A stretch of 64,000 nucleotides of DNA from Lunatibacter salilacus (GTDB lineage Bacteria; Bacteroidota; Bacteroidia; Cytophagales; Cyclobacteriaceae): NCBI RefSeq assembly GCF_009797935.1, contig NZ_VOLC01000021.1:55874-119873 (forward strand), written 5' to 3'. Below, piece by piece: positions 8,953 through 17,961 of the stretch. The notes under the pieces were generated by a model that did no database searches, was not told where the DNA came from, and worked only from the letters and a program-made list of their open reading frames with translations. Every line of letters starts with the position of its first letter. Position 1 is the stretch's first letter. A program made the translations under genes and the position numbers.

Positions 8953-8962
8953 AAAACGTTTT
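8953..8962. promoter_or_regulatory. candidate operator upstream of the rhamnose genes
   Basis: A perfect 10-base palindrome AAAACGTTTT with a central CG, as in LacI/GalR-family operators, lies 54 bases before the start of the aldolase/dehydrogenase gene. No LacI-type regulator is present in the window, so the cognate regulator is unknown. Confidence 0.35.
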
Positions 8963-9016
8963 ATCGGTTATATTCGCCTGATTTCAAACCTAAATTTTAA
9001 ACAATTAAATTCATAT

Positions 9017-11125
9017 ATGTCAGTTTTAGATAGAAACTTTAAGTACGTAAATTACCTTTGGGATAAGGAAAAGGAAAAAGAGCTGGGAGACGATCAAGTA
9101 GCATTGTTGCTGTATCGTTCCAATATTTTGGGCTCAGATTTGAGAATCACCAATTACGGTGGAGGCAATACCAGTTGCAAGACAATGGAAATTGATCCCC
9201 TGACAAAAAAGGAAACGGAGATCATGTGGATTAAGGGATCCGGTGGAGATATCGGAACCCTTAAGCGAAGTGGATTAGCCGGATTATACCAAGAGAAACT
9301 TCATGCTTTGAAAAATGTCTACAGGGGATTGGAATTTGAAGATGAAATGGTGGGTCTATTCAACCACTGTATCTATGATTTGGATTCCAAGGCACCTTCT
9401 ATCGATACTCCTTTGCATGCTTTTTTGCCCTACAAGCACATTGATCACTTGCATCCAGATGCGGCTATCGCCATTGCGGCGGCTAAGGACGGGGAAAAAA
9501 TCACCCACGATCTTTTCGACGGACAAATCGCTTGGGTTCCGTGGCAGAGGCCCGGCTTTGACATTGCCTTGAAATTGGAAAAGGCTGTAAATGACAATCC
9601 CGGTATACGTGGTATCATGCTCGGTGGTCACGGATTGTTTACTTGGGGAGAAACAGCCCATGAATGTTATGTGAACAGCTTGGAAGTAATCGAAAAAGCT
9701 TCGCAATATTTAGAAGACAATTACGGAAAAGACCGTCCTGTTTTTGGTGGTCAGCGCATTCAGTCTCTGGCAAGTGATCTACGGAAAGACCAGGCTGCTA
9801 AAATCGCTCCTTTGTTAAGGGGCTTGGCATCCAGCTATGACCGCATGGTGGGTACCTTTACAGATGATGAAAGAGTGCTGGAATTTATCAACAGTAATGA
9901 TATTGACAAGTTAGCTCCATTGGGTACTAGCTGCCCGGATCACTTTTTGCGAACAAAAATTCGGCCTTTGGTTTTGGATATTCCTGCAGACCAAGACTTG
10001 AGTGACATCAGCACACTTAAAACTCATTTGGAAGAAGCTTTTTCGAAATATAGAGATTATTACGCTGAATACTATGACAACCACAAGCGTTCCAACAGCC
10101 CCGGCATGCGGGATTCCAATCCAGTTGTCATCTTGTGGCCTGGTGTGGGAATGTTCTCTTATGCCAAAAACAAGCAAACCTCCCGGGTAGCGAGCGAATT
10201 CTACATCAATGCCATCAACGTGATGAAAGGTGCTGAAGCTATTTCGGAATATGTTTCACTACCTCTACAAGAAGCTTTTGACATTGAATATTGGTTGCTT
10301 GAGGAAGCAAAACTTCAGCGTATGCCGAAAGAGCAACCGCTTTCCCGTAAAATTGCTTTTGTCACCGGTGGTGCCGGAGGAATTGGCAAAGCAATTGCCG
10401 ACAGACTGGCCGCGGAAGGTGCCTGTGTATTTATCACAGATATCAACAATGATAATTTAGATGCCGCCTTAGCCACCTACAATAAAGACACCGGATCAGG
10501 CACCCTTATGGATGTGACCAACATGGGAGATATTGAGCGGGCACTTAAAGAAGCTACCTTGAAATTTGGCGGAGTTGATATCATTGTCAACTGCGCTGGC
10601 TTAGCCATCTCCAAGCCGATTGAGCAGACTTCTGAAAAAGACTGGGATATCTTGCAGGATGTGTTGGTAAAAGGTCAGTTTGCTGTTTCAAAAGCGGCAG
10701 TGGCTATCTTAAGAGCCCAAAACAAAGGCGGAGATATTATCAATATTGCGAGTAAAAATGCCTTGGTATCCGGGCCAAACAATGTGGGTTATGGTACGGC
10801 GAAAGCCGCCCAAGTTCATATGAGCCGATTATTGGCTGCTGAGTTGGGACCTGATAAAATCCGTGTAAACGTAGTGAATCCGGATGCCGTAATCGAAGGA
10901 AGTAAAATCTGGGAAGGCTCCTGGGCGGCCGGAAGGGCAAAAGCTTATGGAATTTCTATCGAAGAGCTTCCTGCCTTTTACGCCAAACGTACCATCATGA
11001 ATGAAATCATAGGTACTGCTGATATCGCTGCTGGAGTTTTTGCCTTCGTGGGTGGAGACTTGAGCAAGAGTACGGGTAATATTTTGAACGTTGACGGTGG
11101 TGTAGCTGCTGCTTTTGTCAGATAA
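9017..11125 (+). CDS. rhaEW: bifunctional rhamnulose-1-phosphate aldolase / lactaldehyde dehydrogenase
   Basis: A 702-residue fusion. Residues about 20-430 form a class II aldolase domain: GGGNTS near the N-terminus, a zinc-binding HIDHLHPD block, and GGHGLFTWG. Residues about 440-700 form an SDR domain with TGGAGGIGKA (from 450), NCAG, a catalytic Tyr near 592 in YGTAKAA, and the terminal NVDGG. This domain order is that of the RhaEW family, which splits L-rhamnulose-1-phosphate into DHAP and L-lactaldehyde and oxidises the latter to L-lactate. The isomerase gene follows after 9 bases and the kinase after that, so the pathway order in the operon is coherent. Confidence 0.9.
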   Translation: MSVLDRNFKYVNYLWDKEKEKELGDDQVALLLYRSNILGSDLRITNYGGGNTSCKTMEIDPLTKKETEIMWIKGSGGDIGTLKRSGLAGLYQEKLHALKNVYRGLEFEDEMVGLFNHCIYDLDSKAPSIDTPLHAFLPYKHIDHLHPDAAIAIAAAKDGEKITHDLFDGQIAWVPWQRPGFDIALKLEKAVNDNPGIRGIMLGGHGLFTWGETAHECYVNSLEVIEKASQYLEDNYGKDRPVFGGQRIQSLASDLRKDQAAKIAPLLRGLASSYDRMVGTFTDDERVLEFINSNDIDKLAPLGTSCPDHFLRTKIRPLVLDIPADQDLSDISTLKTHLEEAFSKYRDYYAEYYDNHKRSNSPGMRDSNPVVILWPGVGMFSYAKNKQTSRVASEFYINAINVMKGAEAISEYVSLPLQEAFDIEYWLLEEAKLQRMPKEQPLSRKIAFVTGGAGGIGKAIADRLAAEGACVFITDINNDNLDAALATYNKDTGSGTLMDVTNMGDIERALKEATLKFGGVDIIVNCAGLAISKPIEQTSEKDWDILQDVLVKGQFAVSKAAVAILRAQNKGGDIINIASKNALVSGPNNVGYGTAKAAQVHMSRLLAAELGPDKIRVNVVNPDAVIEGSKIWEGSWAAGRAKAYGISIEELPAFYAKRTIMNEIIGTADIAAGVFAFVGGDLSKSTGNILNVDGGVAAAFVR

Positions 11126-11134
11126 ATCAGAACT

Positions 11135-12418
11135 ATGCGAATTGATTCCAATTTAATCCAATCGCATAATGACAAAACTCTTCCGGATCACCGGGAGAGT
11201 TTTGGTCATTTAAGCCGTTCATTGGAAAGGAAAACTTTAGACAGCGGTTCAATAATCCGTAAAATCCAAGACTTTCAGATTGCCATTCCAAGCTGGGCAC
11301 TAGGCACTGGCGGGACACGCTTTGGGCGATTCCCAGGAGGGGGAGAACCCCGTTCACTGGAAGAGAAAATGGATGATGTCGGGCTCTTACATGCCTTGAA
11401 CCGGGCTTCTGGGGCGATTTCCCTCCATATTCCATGGGATATCCCGTCCGATGTGTCGGCCATTCAAGCCCATGCAGCTTCGCATGGCCTTTTGTTTGAT
11501 GCTGTCAATTCCAATACCTTCCAAGACCAGCCAGACCAAAAGCATTCCTACAAATTTGGCTCGCTTTGCCATTCCTCTGCGGATGTGCGGAAGCAGGCCA
11601 TCGACCATAATTTGGAGGTAATCCGTTATGGGGAGGCATTGGGCTCAAAGTCACTGACGGTCTGGTTGGCTGATGGGTCATCTTTCCCCGGTCAGATGAA
11701 TTTTAGAAAAGCCTTGCAAAGGACCCTGGATTCCCTGAAAGAAATCTATGCCGGCATGCCGGAAGACTGGAAACTCTTTGTGGAATACAAGCCCTATGAA
11801 CCGTATTTCTATTCCACCGTCATTCAAGACTGGGGTACCTCACACCTACTGGCCAGCCAATTGGGTGATAGGGCGTTTACCTTGGTCGATCTTGGTCATC
11901 ACCTGCCCAATACCAACATTGAGCAGATCGTCGCTACCCTAATGATGCAGGGTAAGTTGGGAGGATTCCACTTCAACGACTCGAAGTTCGGTGATGACGA
12001 TCTCACGGTCGGTGCAATGAAACCTTACCAACTGTTTTTGATCTTCAACGAGTTGGTAGAAGGCATGGAGGATTCCGGAAGCAAAAATCCGGCTCCTGCT
12101 TGGATGATTGATGCCAGCCATAATTTGAAGGATCCACTGGAGGACTTGCTGCAATCGGTTGAAGCTATTCAGCTCGCTTACGCACAGGCACTGCTAATAG
12201 ACAGAGAGGCGTTGGAAGAAGCCAGGGAGGCTAATGATCCCACGTTGGCTCAGGAAATCCTTCAAGAGGCTTTCCGCACGGATGTGCGTCCGTTAGTTGC
12301 CGAAGCCCGTCTTCAGGCCGGAGGAGCGATCAATCCGATCGGGGTATTCCGAGACAAACAAGTAAGAAAAGAACTCATTAAAGAAAGAGGGGCAAAAGCC
12401 CTCTCTACAGGATTATAA
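11135..12418 (+). CDS. rhaI: L-rhamnose isomerase, RhaI-type TIM-barrel sugar isomerase
   Basis: A 427-residue TIM-barrel isomerase. Candidate metal ligands are the Glu in FVEYKPYEP, the Asp/His pair in TLVDLGHHLP, the His and Asp of FHFNDSKFGDDD, and the Asp in MIDASHN. This arrangement matches the xylose-isomerase-like RhaI group and not the E. coli RhaA type. It converts L-rhamnose to L-rhamnulose. It starts nine bases after the aldolase/dehydrogenase stop codon, so translation is probably coupled. A strong terminator-like hairpin follows its stop codon. Confidence 0.88.
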   Translation: MRIDSNLIQSHNDKTLPDHRESFGHLSRSLERKTLDSGSIIRKIQDFQIAIPSWALGTGGTRFGRFPGGGEPRSLEEKMDDVGLLHALNRASGAISLHIPWDIPSDVSAIQAHAASHGLLFDAVNSNTFQDQPDQKHSYKFGSLCHSSADVRKQAIDHNLEVIRYGEALGSKSLTVWLADGSSFPGQMNFRKALQRTLDSLKEIYAGMPEDWKLFVEYKPYEPYFYSTVIQDWGTSHLLASQLGDRAFTLVDLGHHLPNTNIEQIVATLMMQGKLGGFHFNDSKFGDDDLTVGAMKPYQLFLIFNELVEGMEDSGSKNPAPAWMIDASHNLKDPLEDLLQSVEAIQLAYAQALLIDREALEEAREANDPTLAQEILQEAFRTDVRPLVAEARLQAGGAINPIGVFRDKQVRKELIKERGAKALSTGL

Positions 12419-12421
12419 TGT

Positions 12422-12460
12422 AAAAGCCCCGCAGTGCCATGGCTTTGCGGGGCTTTTATT
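12422..12460 (+). terminator. strong hairpin between isomerase and kinase genes
   Basis: A perfect 12-base stem AAAAGCCCCGCA / TGCGGGGCTTTT with a 12-base loop and a T-rich 3' side. It ends 22 bases before the kinase start codon at 12482. This position rules out the upstream in-frame start at 12434, which lies inside the hairpin. It may reduce read-through to the kinase. Confidence 0.8.
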
Positions 12461-12481
12461 TACCCATACTACCTATACCAA

Positions 12482-13822
12482 ATGGCCCAACCCGTAATCG
12501 CTATCTTTGATATTGGAAAGACCAATAAGAAATTTTTCCTTTTTGATGAGGATTTAAATGAAATAAGTGAAGAGTATGTCAAATTCCCCACCATCGTAGA
12601 TGAAGATGGGGAAGAATGCGATGACTTAGAAAAAATTACCGCCTGGGCCAAAGAGAAGGTGGAAGAACTCTGCCAAAATCCAGCCTTTGAGGTAAAAGCC
12701 CTTAACTTCTCGACCTATGGTGCTTCTTTCGTTTCTATTGATGCATCAGGTAAACCCGTCACCCCGATTTACAATTACCTGAAGGAATTTCCCAAAAATT
12801 TGCATGATGAGTTTTATGGTAAATATCCCGAGGAAGAAATTAACCGAATCACAGCTTCCCCAACCTTGGGAATGTTGAATTCCGGGCTTCAGTTGCTTTG
12901 GATCAAACGTATGCGCCCCGAGACTTTTAAAAAGATTCGCTACTCCCTTCACCTTCCCCAGTATATATCTTACTTATTTACGGGTGAAGCTGTTGCCGAA
13001 CCTACTTCCATCGGGTGTCATACAAAACTCTGGGACTTTCCAAAGAAAGATTACCATGACTGGGTGTATGAAGAGAAGATTGCGGAAAAGTTGCCGGCTA
13101 CTGTTCCCACTACTCAATTTTTCATCAAGGAAATTTGTGGTCAGCAGGTCCAAGTTGGCGTAGGCATACACGACAGCTCCTCGGCTTTGGCTTCCTATTT
13201 ACTGAAAATAAAAGAACCCTTTGTATTAATATCCACGGGGACTTGGAGCATTACATTGAATCCTTTTCCAGTTGGTGAGCTGACTTTTGAGGAACTTCAA
13301 AATGACTGTTTGAACTTTCTTTCCATTCAGGGAGAGACAGTAAAGGCTAGTCGGTTTTTTCTGGGCTATGAACTCGACCATCAGTTGGAGAAATTGAACC
13401 GGATTTTTGATAAACAGGCTAAGTATTACAAAGAAATTGAAGCGGACGAGGCTTACTTGGAAAGCTTGTTCACAGGGACCAAACAGGCTGACTTTTATCC
13501 GGAGACCATACAGCGTACTCCATTAGTTAGCAAAATTTTCCCCGAAAATAACTGGAAACCCGACACCTATCCGGATTTTGATTCGGCTTACCACCAATTA
13601 ATGTGGGGTTTGGCCAAAATGCAGGTGGCCTCGCTAAGACTCGCTTTAGGTCAGTCCGAAATAAAAAAGGTATATATTGACGGCGGGTTTGTCCACAACC
13701 AGGTATTTATCCGGATGCTTAGGAAACTGCTCCCAGGATTTGACCTTCAGTTTTCCGATTTCCCCTTGGGTTCCGCCTATGGGGCTGCCCTGATGCTCAA
13801 AGCCGCTCAGAAAGAAGTATAA
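12482..13822 (+). CDS. FGGY-family carbohydrate kinase, probable rhamnulokinase
   Basis: 446 residues starting at MAQPVIAIFDIGKTN; an upstream in-frame start lies within a terminator hairpin and is rejected. The N-terminal FDIGKTNKK phosphate-binding block, the central TGTWS motif and the C-terminal IDGGFVHN and GSAYGAA blocks place it in the FGGY kinase family with its two actin-like ATPase domains. Located directly after the rhamnose isomerase and RhaEW genes, it is best read as the L-rhamnulose kinase feeding the aldolase. It is somewhat shorter than E. coli RhaB (about 490 residues). Confidence 0.82.
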   Translation: MAQPVIAIFDIGKTNKKFFLFDEDLNEISEEYVKFPTIVDEDGEECDDLEKITAWAKEKVEELCQNPAFEVKALNFSTYGASFVSIDASGKPVTPIYNYLKEFPKNLHDEFYGKYPEEEINRITASPTLGMLNSGLQLLWIKRMRPETFKKIRYSLHLPQYISYLFTGEAVAEPTSIGCHTKLWDFPKKDYHDWVYEEKIAEKLPATVPTTQFFIKEICGQQVQVGVGIHDSSSALASYLLKIKEPFVLISTGTWSITLNPFPVGELTFEELQNDCLNFLSIQGETVKASRFFLGYELDHQLEKLNRIFDKQAKYYKEIEADEAYLESLFTGTKQADFYPETIQRTPLVSKIFPENNWKPDTYPDFDSAYHQLMWGLAKMQVASLRLALGQSEIKKVYIDGGFVHNQVFIRMLRKLLPGFDLQFSDFPLGSAYGAALMLKAAQKEV

Positions 13823-13849
13823 TTTAATAAACCCAATACAATTACTGAC

Positions 13850-14782
13850 ATGAAAATTACCCTCGCACTAATGGCCTTTGTTTGGAGCACGTCTGCGGCA
13901 TTCGCCCAATTAGAACCCATTACCCTTCCGCTCTATGGAGAAGGAACTATTCCCTATGCCAAGGCATCATCGGAGACGGAGCAAATTCAAAGTACCCATA
14001 TAGTTGTAGTCAGTAAAGTGCAGGAACCTCTCATTCAGGTGTTTTTGCCTTCAAAGGCAAACGCGACTGGGCAGGCCGTAGTTATCTGTCCCGGCGGAGG
14101 ATACGGTGTGCTGGCTTATGATTGGGAAGGATTGGATATGGCCAAGTGGTTAAATAGTCATGGTATTGCTGGAATAGTGCTGAAATATCGCCTTCCATCT
14201 GCGGAATCACAGACAGAACCCCATATGGTACCTTTGACCGATGCAAAACGGGCTCTTAGACTTGCCCGGTCGCATGCGGAGGAATGGAATATATCCCCCG
14301 ACAAGATCGGCATTATGGGATTTTCGGCCGGAGGGCATCTAGCCTCCACCTTGGCTACACATTTTGATACAGGAAATGATCAGAGTACGGATTCAATTGA
14401 GAAACTATCTTCCAGACCAGACTTTGCCATTTTAGCCTATCCGGTGGTTTCTTTCGACATGTCATTTACCCATAGCGGCTCCCGCAACAATTTAATTGGG
14501 CAAAACCCAGACCCGAAATGGGTGGAGTATTTTTCAAATGAGAAACAGGTAACGGAAGAAACCCCTCCTACCTTTCTATTTCATGCCCAGGACGATGAAG
14601 CTGTTCCGGTACGGCATAGTTTGGACTTCTTTCAGGCGTTGACAGCCCATAAAGTCCCGGCAGAATTGCATGTCTACCCCACCGGAGGTCACGGCTTTTC
14701 TTTGTCTATTAACAAGGAAGGAACTCAAAAAGGCTGGGCGGATAGTTGTATTAGGTGGCTTGGGGAGCTAAACAAAAAATAG
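13850..14782 (+). CDS. secreted alpha/beta hydrolase, acetyl-esterase-like
   Basis: A 310-residue protein with a Sec signal peptide ending SAAFA-Q. The mature enzyme has an oxyanion-hole ICPGGGYG, the nucleophile elbow GFSAGGH, an Asp in HAQDDEAVP and a catalytic His in GGHGFS. This is the arrangement of the acetyl-xylan-esterase/BD-FAE-like hydrolases that remove acetyl groups from plant or algal polysaccharide fragments. It begins 27 bases after the kinase stop. In this context it probably deacetylates rhamnose-containing glycans in the periplasm; that role is inferred. Confidence 0.82.
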   Translation: MKITLALMAFVWSTSAAFAQLEPITLPLYGEGTIPYAKASSETEQIQSTHIVVVSKVQEPLIQVFLPSKANATGQAVVICPGGGYGVLAYDWEGLDMAKWLNSHGIAGIVLKYRLPSAESQTEPHMVPLTDAKRALRLARSHAEEWNISPDKIGIMGFSAGGHLASTLATHFDTGNDQSTDSIEKLSSRPDFAILAYPVVSFDMSFTHSGSRNNLIGQNPDPKWVEYFSNEKQVTEETPPTFLFHAQDDEAVPVRHSLDFFQALTAHKVPAELHVYPTGGHGFSLSINKEGTQKGWADSCIRWLGELNKK

Positions 14783-14834
14783 CTTGCCTAAAAGTTTATA
14801 GAATTCTTGTTAAAACACGATTCTAAAAATCCCC

Positions 14835-15125
14835 TACCTGCCGATAGTCTAATATCTATCAATATCAGGTCTATCCCATATTTCGGACGAAAGGCCATAC
14901 CCTGAACCGCTACGCTCCTCAGGATCTACGCTTCGCTCGGATTTCCACCATATTTCCATTTAAATCCAACCTACCGATAGTCAAATATCAAATAGTATCT
15001 AGTATCCATCAATTACATCCAATATTTCGGCCGATAGGCCATATCTCCACTATATTTCTATTATATTTCAACTATCAATATCAATGAATATCCAGTATCT
15101 ACCAATATCAATTTTTCAACCTCGA
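14835..15125. repeat. composite intergenic repeat, locus 4 (largest copy)
   Basis: Contains TACCGATAGT and TGCCGATAGT motifs followed by AATATC words, a diverged palindromic module CATATTTCGGACGAAAGGCC, and a canonical AATATTTCGGCCGATAGGCC. Further AATATC and TATTTC iterations run up to the Usp start. An extra inverted sequence, CCTGAACCGCTACGCTCCTCAGG, sits between the two modules. No coding signal is present in the gap 14783-15174. Confidence 0.7.
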
Positions 15126-15174
15126 CTATCTAGTTTAATTCACCTCTTTTTATTAATTTATGGATTCTAACTAA

Positions 15175-16038
15175 ATGGTTACCGATATGACAGGACTGCC
15201 CGATCGAATAGTATCATTGACGGATTTTTCGGAGACGTCAAATAATGCCGCAAAGCGTGCTGCAGAGTTGGCTTTGATAATGAAGCGTCCAATGACGCTT
15301 TTGCATATTTCAGAATCTACCGCAATTCCCTCCCTGGCAGATGCCTCCCTAAGAAATCAGCTTATGGAGGAAGAGCTTGAGATAAAAGGAGAAAAACTTC
15401 AGCAGGTGGCGGACGAGCTTACGGAAATATACTCCAATTTGGCATTAAACATCCGGATTATTGCTGATCCGGTCTTTGATACAGGAATAGAACGGTTTCT
15501 AACCGAAATGCCGGCAAGCCTTTTGGTTTTGGGGAAAAAACACCGTACTACCCTGGAAAAGATATTTATAGGCAGCAATATTAAACGACTGCTGCGAAAC
15601 GGCCATTTTACCGTGCCCCTGCTGCTAGTCCCTCCACAGTTAGACCGGTTTGAATTGAAGCACCTGATCCTTGCTGTAAATCTTCGGGAAAAAATGGCGG
15701 AAATAGGGTTTTCTTTTTTGGAAAAATTAATAGCCAATTATGGCGTAACACTGGGAGTGGTTTACAGTCAGGGAAAAGACGGGCTTTCGGAAAAAGAGGT
15801 GGACGCAAAACTAAAAGAAATCCTACCCAAAGCAATGAGTGAAAAAATACAAAGCATCACTCTGGTGGGCGATAAGGAAGATATACCGACTACTCCGTAT
15901 GTCGATGAACTTCCTACGGACATCGTAGTGGCCTTTCCAGGGAAAAAGGGATTGTTTGAATCGCTTGTTAAAGGGTCGTTTAGTGAGTATTTGGCGGATA
16001 ATTACGAAAAACCAATATTGTTAATACCCCAACCTTAG
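15175..16038 (+). CDS. universal stress protein (tandem Usp domains)
   Basis: 287 residues (an ATG at 15187 is an alternative start). Residues about 8-145 are a canonical Usp fold beginning RIVSLTDFSETSNNA and containing LLVLGKKHRT and GSNIKRLLRN, equivalent to the ATP-binding G-2x-G-9x-G(S/T) region. The second half is a degenerate Usp domain. Bacteroidota often carry such two-domain Usp proteins. It is the first gene of a rightward cluster with two DUF1538 membrane proteins, a PII-like protein and a CBS protein. A nucleotide-sensing partner role for the membrane proteins is plausible. Confidence 0.8.
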   Translation: MVTDMTGLPDRIVSLTDFSETSNNAAKRAAELALIMKRPMTLLHISESTAIPSLADASLRNQLMEEELEIKGEKLQQVADELTEIYSNLALNIRIIADPVFDTGIERFLTEMPASLLVLGKKHRTTLEKIFIGSNIKRLLRNGHFTVPLLLVPPQLDRFELKHLILAVNLREKMAEIGFSFLEKLIANYGVTLGVVYSQGKDGLSEKEVDAKLKEILPKAMSEKIQSITLVGDKEDIPTTPYVDELPTDIVVAFPGKKGLFESLVKGSFSEYLADNYEKPILLIPQP

Positions 16039-16068
16039 CCCCTTTCTTTCACTTAACCAACTGCCTTT

Positions 16069-16806
16069 TTGCATGCTATTTTAAAACATATACTCCATAA
16101 GCTTAAATCTGTCTTTATGGATTTGCTGCCGATTGTTATAGTGGTAGCTTTTTTTCAACTAGCCGTAATTAGGCAACCGCTTCCCGATGTGGGGAGTGTT
16201 GTATTTGGAGGGTTACTAGTTGCAGCCGGTTTATTGTTGTTTATAGAGGGACTGGAAATGAGTTTGTTTCCAATAGGGGAAGCCATGGCCAATGCTCTGG
16301 CACAAAAAGGAAGTTTGTTTTGGCTATTTACCTTTGCCTTTTTACTTGGATTTTCTACAACGATTGCCGAGCCCGCATTGATTGCGATTACCAATGAAGC
16401 GGGAAGAATTTCGGCAGAAGATGACCTGCTACCTAATGAGCCTGAGGTTTTGAGAAATTATGCGTTGGGATTACGGTTGACCGTTGCTTTTTCCGTGGGA
16501 TTGGCTATTGTGCTGGGGGTTGTACGTATATTGAAAGGTTGGCCGTTACATTACATCGTGATAGGGGGATATGTGTTGGTTATTGGGATGACATTAATTT
16601 CTCCTGATGAGATTGTAGGATTGGCGTATGATACGGGTGGAGTAACTACCTCTACCATTACCGTCCCCTTGGTCACGGCATTAGGGGTTGGGCTGGCACA
16701 GGCAATCAAGGGCAGAAACCCTTTGTTGGATGGATTTGGGATGATTGCCTTAGCCTCCATGGCTCCGATTATTTTTGTTATGATCTACGGTTTTTTCTGG
16801 TTTTAG
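16069..16806 (+). CDS. DUF1538 integral membrane protein, first copy
   Basis: A 245-residue protein from a TTG start; an ATG at 16117 would remove the first helix that aligns with the neighbouring paralogue. About seven membrane segments. Two glycine/threonine-rich motifs look like transport-site re-entrant elements: GFSTTIAEPALIAITNEA (residues about 90-107) and the later YDTGGVTTSTITVPL. The family is uncharacterised to my knowledge. The two TT-containing motifs within one chain suggest an inverted-repeat transporter or channel fold. Eleven bases separate it from its paralogue, and the PII-like gene lies directly downstream. Confidence 0.8.
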   Translation: MHAILKHILHKLKSVFMDLLPIVIVVAFFQLAVIRQPLPDVGSVVFGGLLVAAGLLLFIEGLEMSLFPIGEAMANALAQKGSLFWLFTFAFLLGFSTTIAEPALIAITNEAGRISAEDDLLPNEPEVLRNYALGLRLTVAFSVGLAIVLGVVRILKGWPLHYIVIGGYVLVIGMTLISPDEIVGLAYDTGGVTTSTITVPLVTALGVGLAQAIKGRNPLLDGFGMIALASMAPIIFVMIYGFFWF

Positions 16807-16816
16807 GGGTACTTAG

Positions 16817-17605
16817 ATGGATAATTTTTCTAATGAAATAATAGCTGTTTTAATGTCCACCGTAGTGGATGTGTTACCTATTCTGATCCTCATTCTTGGA
16901 TTTCAATTATTTGTATTAAAAAAACCTATTCCACAACTCCGCAAAGTGGTGATAGGTAGCGTGTATGTGGTTCTTGGTTTGGCAATGTTTCTTCTTGGGC
17001 TCGAAAAAGCGCTCTTTCCTATAGGAAATATGATGGCGGAGCAGCTTTCCAATCCGGAGTTTTTGGGCATACCCGAAGGACAAGAAGTTGATTGGAAAGA
17101 CTATTACTGGATATATCTGTTTGCGGCGATGATTGGATTTTCGACGACTATTGCGGAGCCATCGTTAATCGCCGTTGCCATCAAGGCAGATGAGGTCTCC
17201 TCGGGAACGATTAGTCGATGGGGATTGCGTCTTACTGTTGCCTGTGGAGTTTCGCTGGCATTGGCAGTAGGCACATACCGGATTATTACGGGAACGCCGA
17301 TATACCTTTACATTATGACTGGATACTTGGTGGTGATTGTACAAACCCTGTTTGCACCAAAACACATGATTCCTCTGGCCTATGATTCTGGAGGGGTTAC
17401 TACATCTACGGTCACCGTTCCATTGGTCGCCGCATTAGGATTGGGTCTTTCGGCAACTATTCCCGGTAGAAATCCTGCGGTGGACGGTTTTGGTTTGATT
17501 GCCTTTGCCAGTGTATTCCCCATCATCACCGTACTAGGTTATGCCCAACTAACAGTGATTAAAAAAAAGATTGTTACCTTAAAGCAGAAAAGAGATGCGA
17601 TTTAA
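16817..17605 (+). CDS. DUF1538 integral membrane protein, second copy
   Basis: A 262-residue paralogue of the preceding gene. It repeats FQLFVLKKPIPQL, GFSTTIAEPSLIAVAIKA, YDSGGVTTSTVTVPL and GRNPAVDGFGLIAFAS in the same order. The copies are diverged, which suggests an obligate heteromer. The conserved acidic Glu in TTIAEP and the Asp in AYDSGG would be candidates for substrate or ion coordination. Its stop codon overlaps the start of the PII-like gene by 11 bases, implying translational coupling. Confidence 0.8.
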   Translation: MDNFSNEIIAVLMSTVVDVLPILILILGFQLFVLKKPIPQLRKVVIGSVYVVLGLAMFLLGLEKALFPIGNMMAEQLSNPEFLGIPEGQEVDWKDYYWIYLFAAMIGFSTTIAEPSLIAVAIKADEVSSGTISRWGLRLTVACGVSLALAVGTYRIITGTPIYLYIMTGYLVVIVQTLFAPKHMIPLAYDSGGVTTSTVTVPLVAALGLGLSATIPGRNPAVDGFGLIAFASVFPIITVLGYAQLTVIKKKIVTLKQKRDAI

Positions 17606-17942
17606 ATTAATCATGGCTTTGGTCAGGCCTGAAAAGACCGACGAAGTTGTCCTCGCTATGCGTGAAGCAGGTGCCACAGGTGATACGATCATCCGCGCAA
17701 GAGGGTCAGGACTACATATTGCCAAGACCTTTTTGGGACTAAACATCGAAGGGCAAAGTGAGATTATCCTTGTTTTGGCAGAGGAAAATATGGTGAGTGG
17801 TCTTTTGGAAACGGTAAAGAAAGTCGTTCCCTTTGAGGACCCTGGCAATGGTATCGCTTTTGTAATTCCGGTAGACCAAGTGATTGGGTTGGAATCCCAA
17901 ATCAAAAAACTGAAAGACCAGGCTAAAGATTCGTATTTCTAA
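17595..17942 (+). CDS. PII-like signal-transduction protein
   Basis: 115 residues with the PII fold pattern: beta-1 FKLIMALVRPEKTDEVV, a G-A-T-G-D turn, a shortened T-loop region (GLHIAKTFLGLNIEG), and a C-terminal PGNGIAFVIPVDQVIGL nucleotide-binding strand. The uridylylated Tyr of GlnB is absent, so it belongs to the diverged PII-like group and not to nitrogen-control GlnB. PII-like proteins bind adenine nucleotides and often gate a membrane partner encoded beside them. Here the overlap with DUF1538 copy 2 strongly suggests that partner. Confidence 0.8.
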   Translation: MRFKLIMALVRPEKTDEVVLAMREAGATGDTIIRARGSGLHIAKTFLGLNIEGQSEIILVLAEENMVSGLLETVKKVVPFEDPGNGIAFVIPVDQVIGLESQIKKLKDQAKDSYF

Positions 17943-17961
17943 ACAATACCCAACTAAATTT

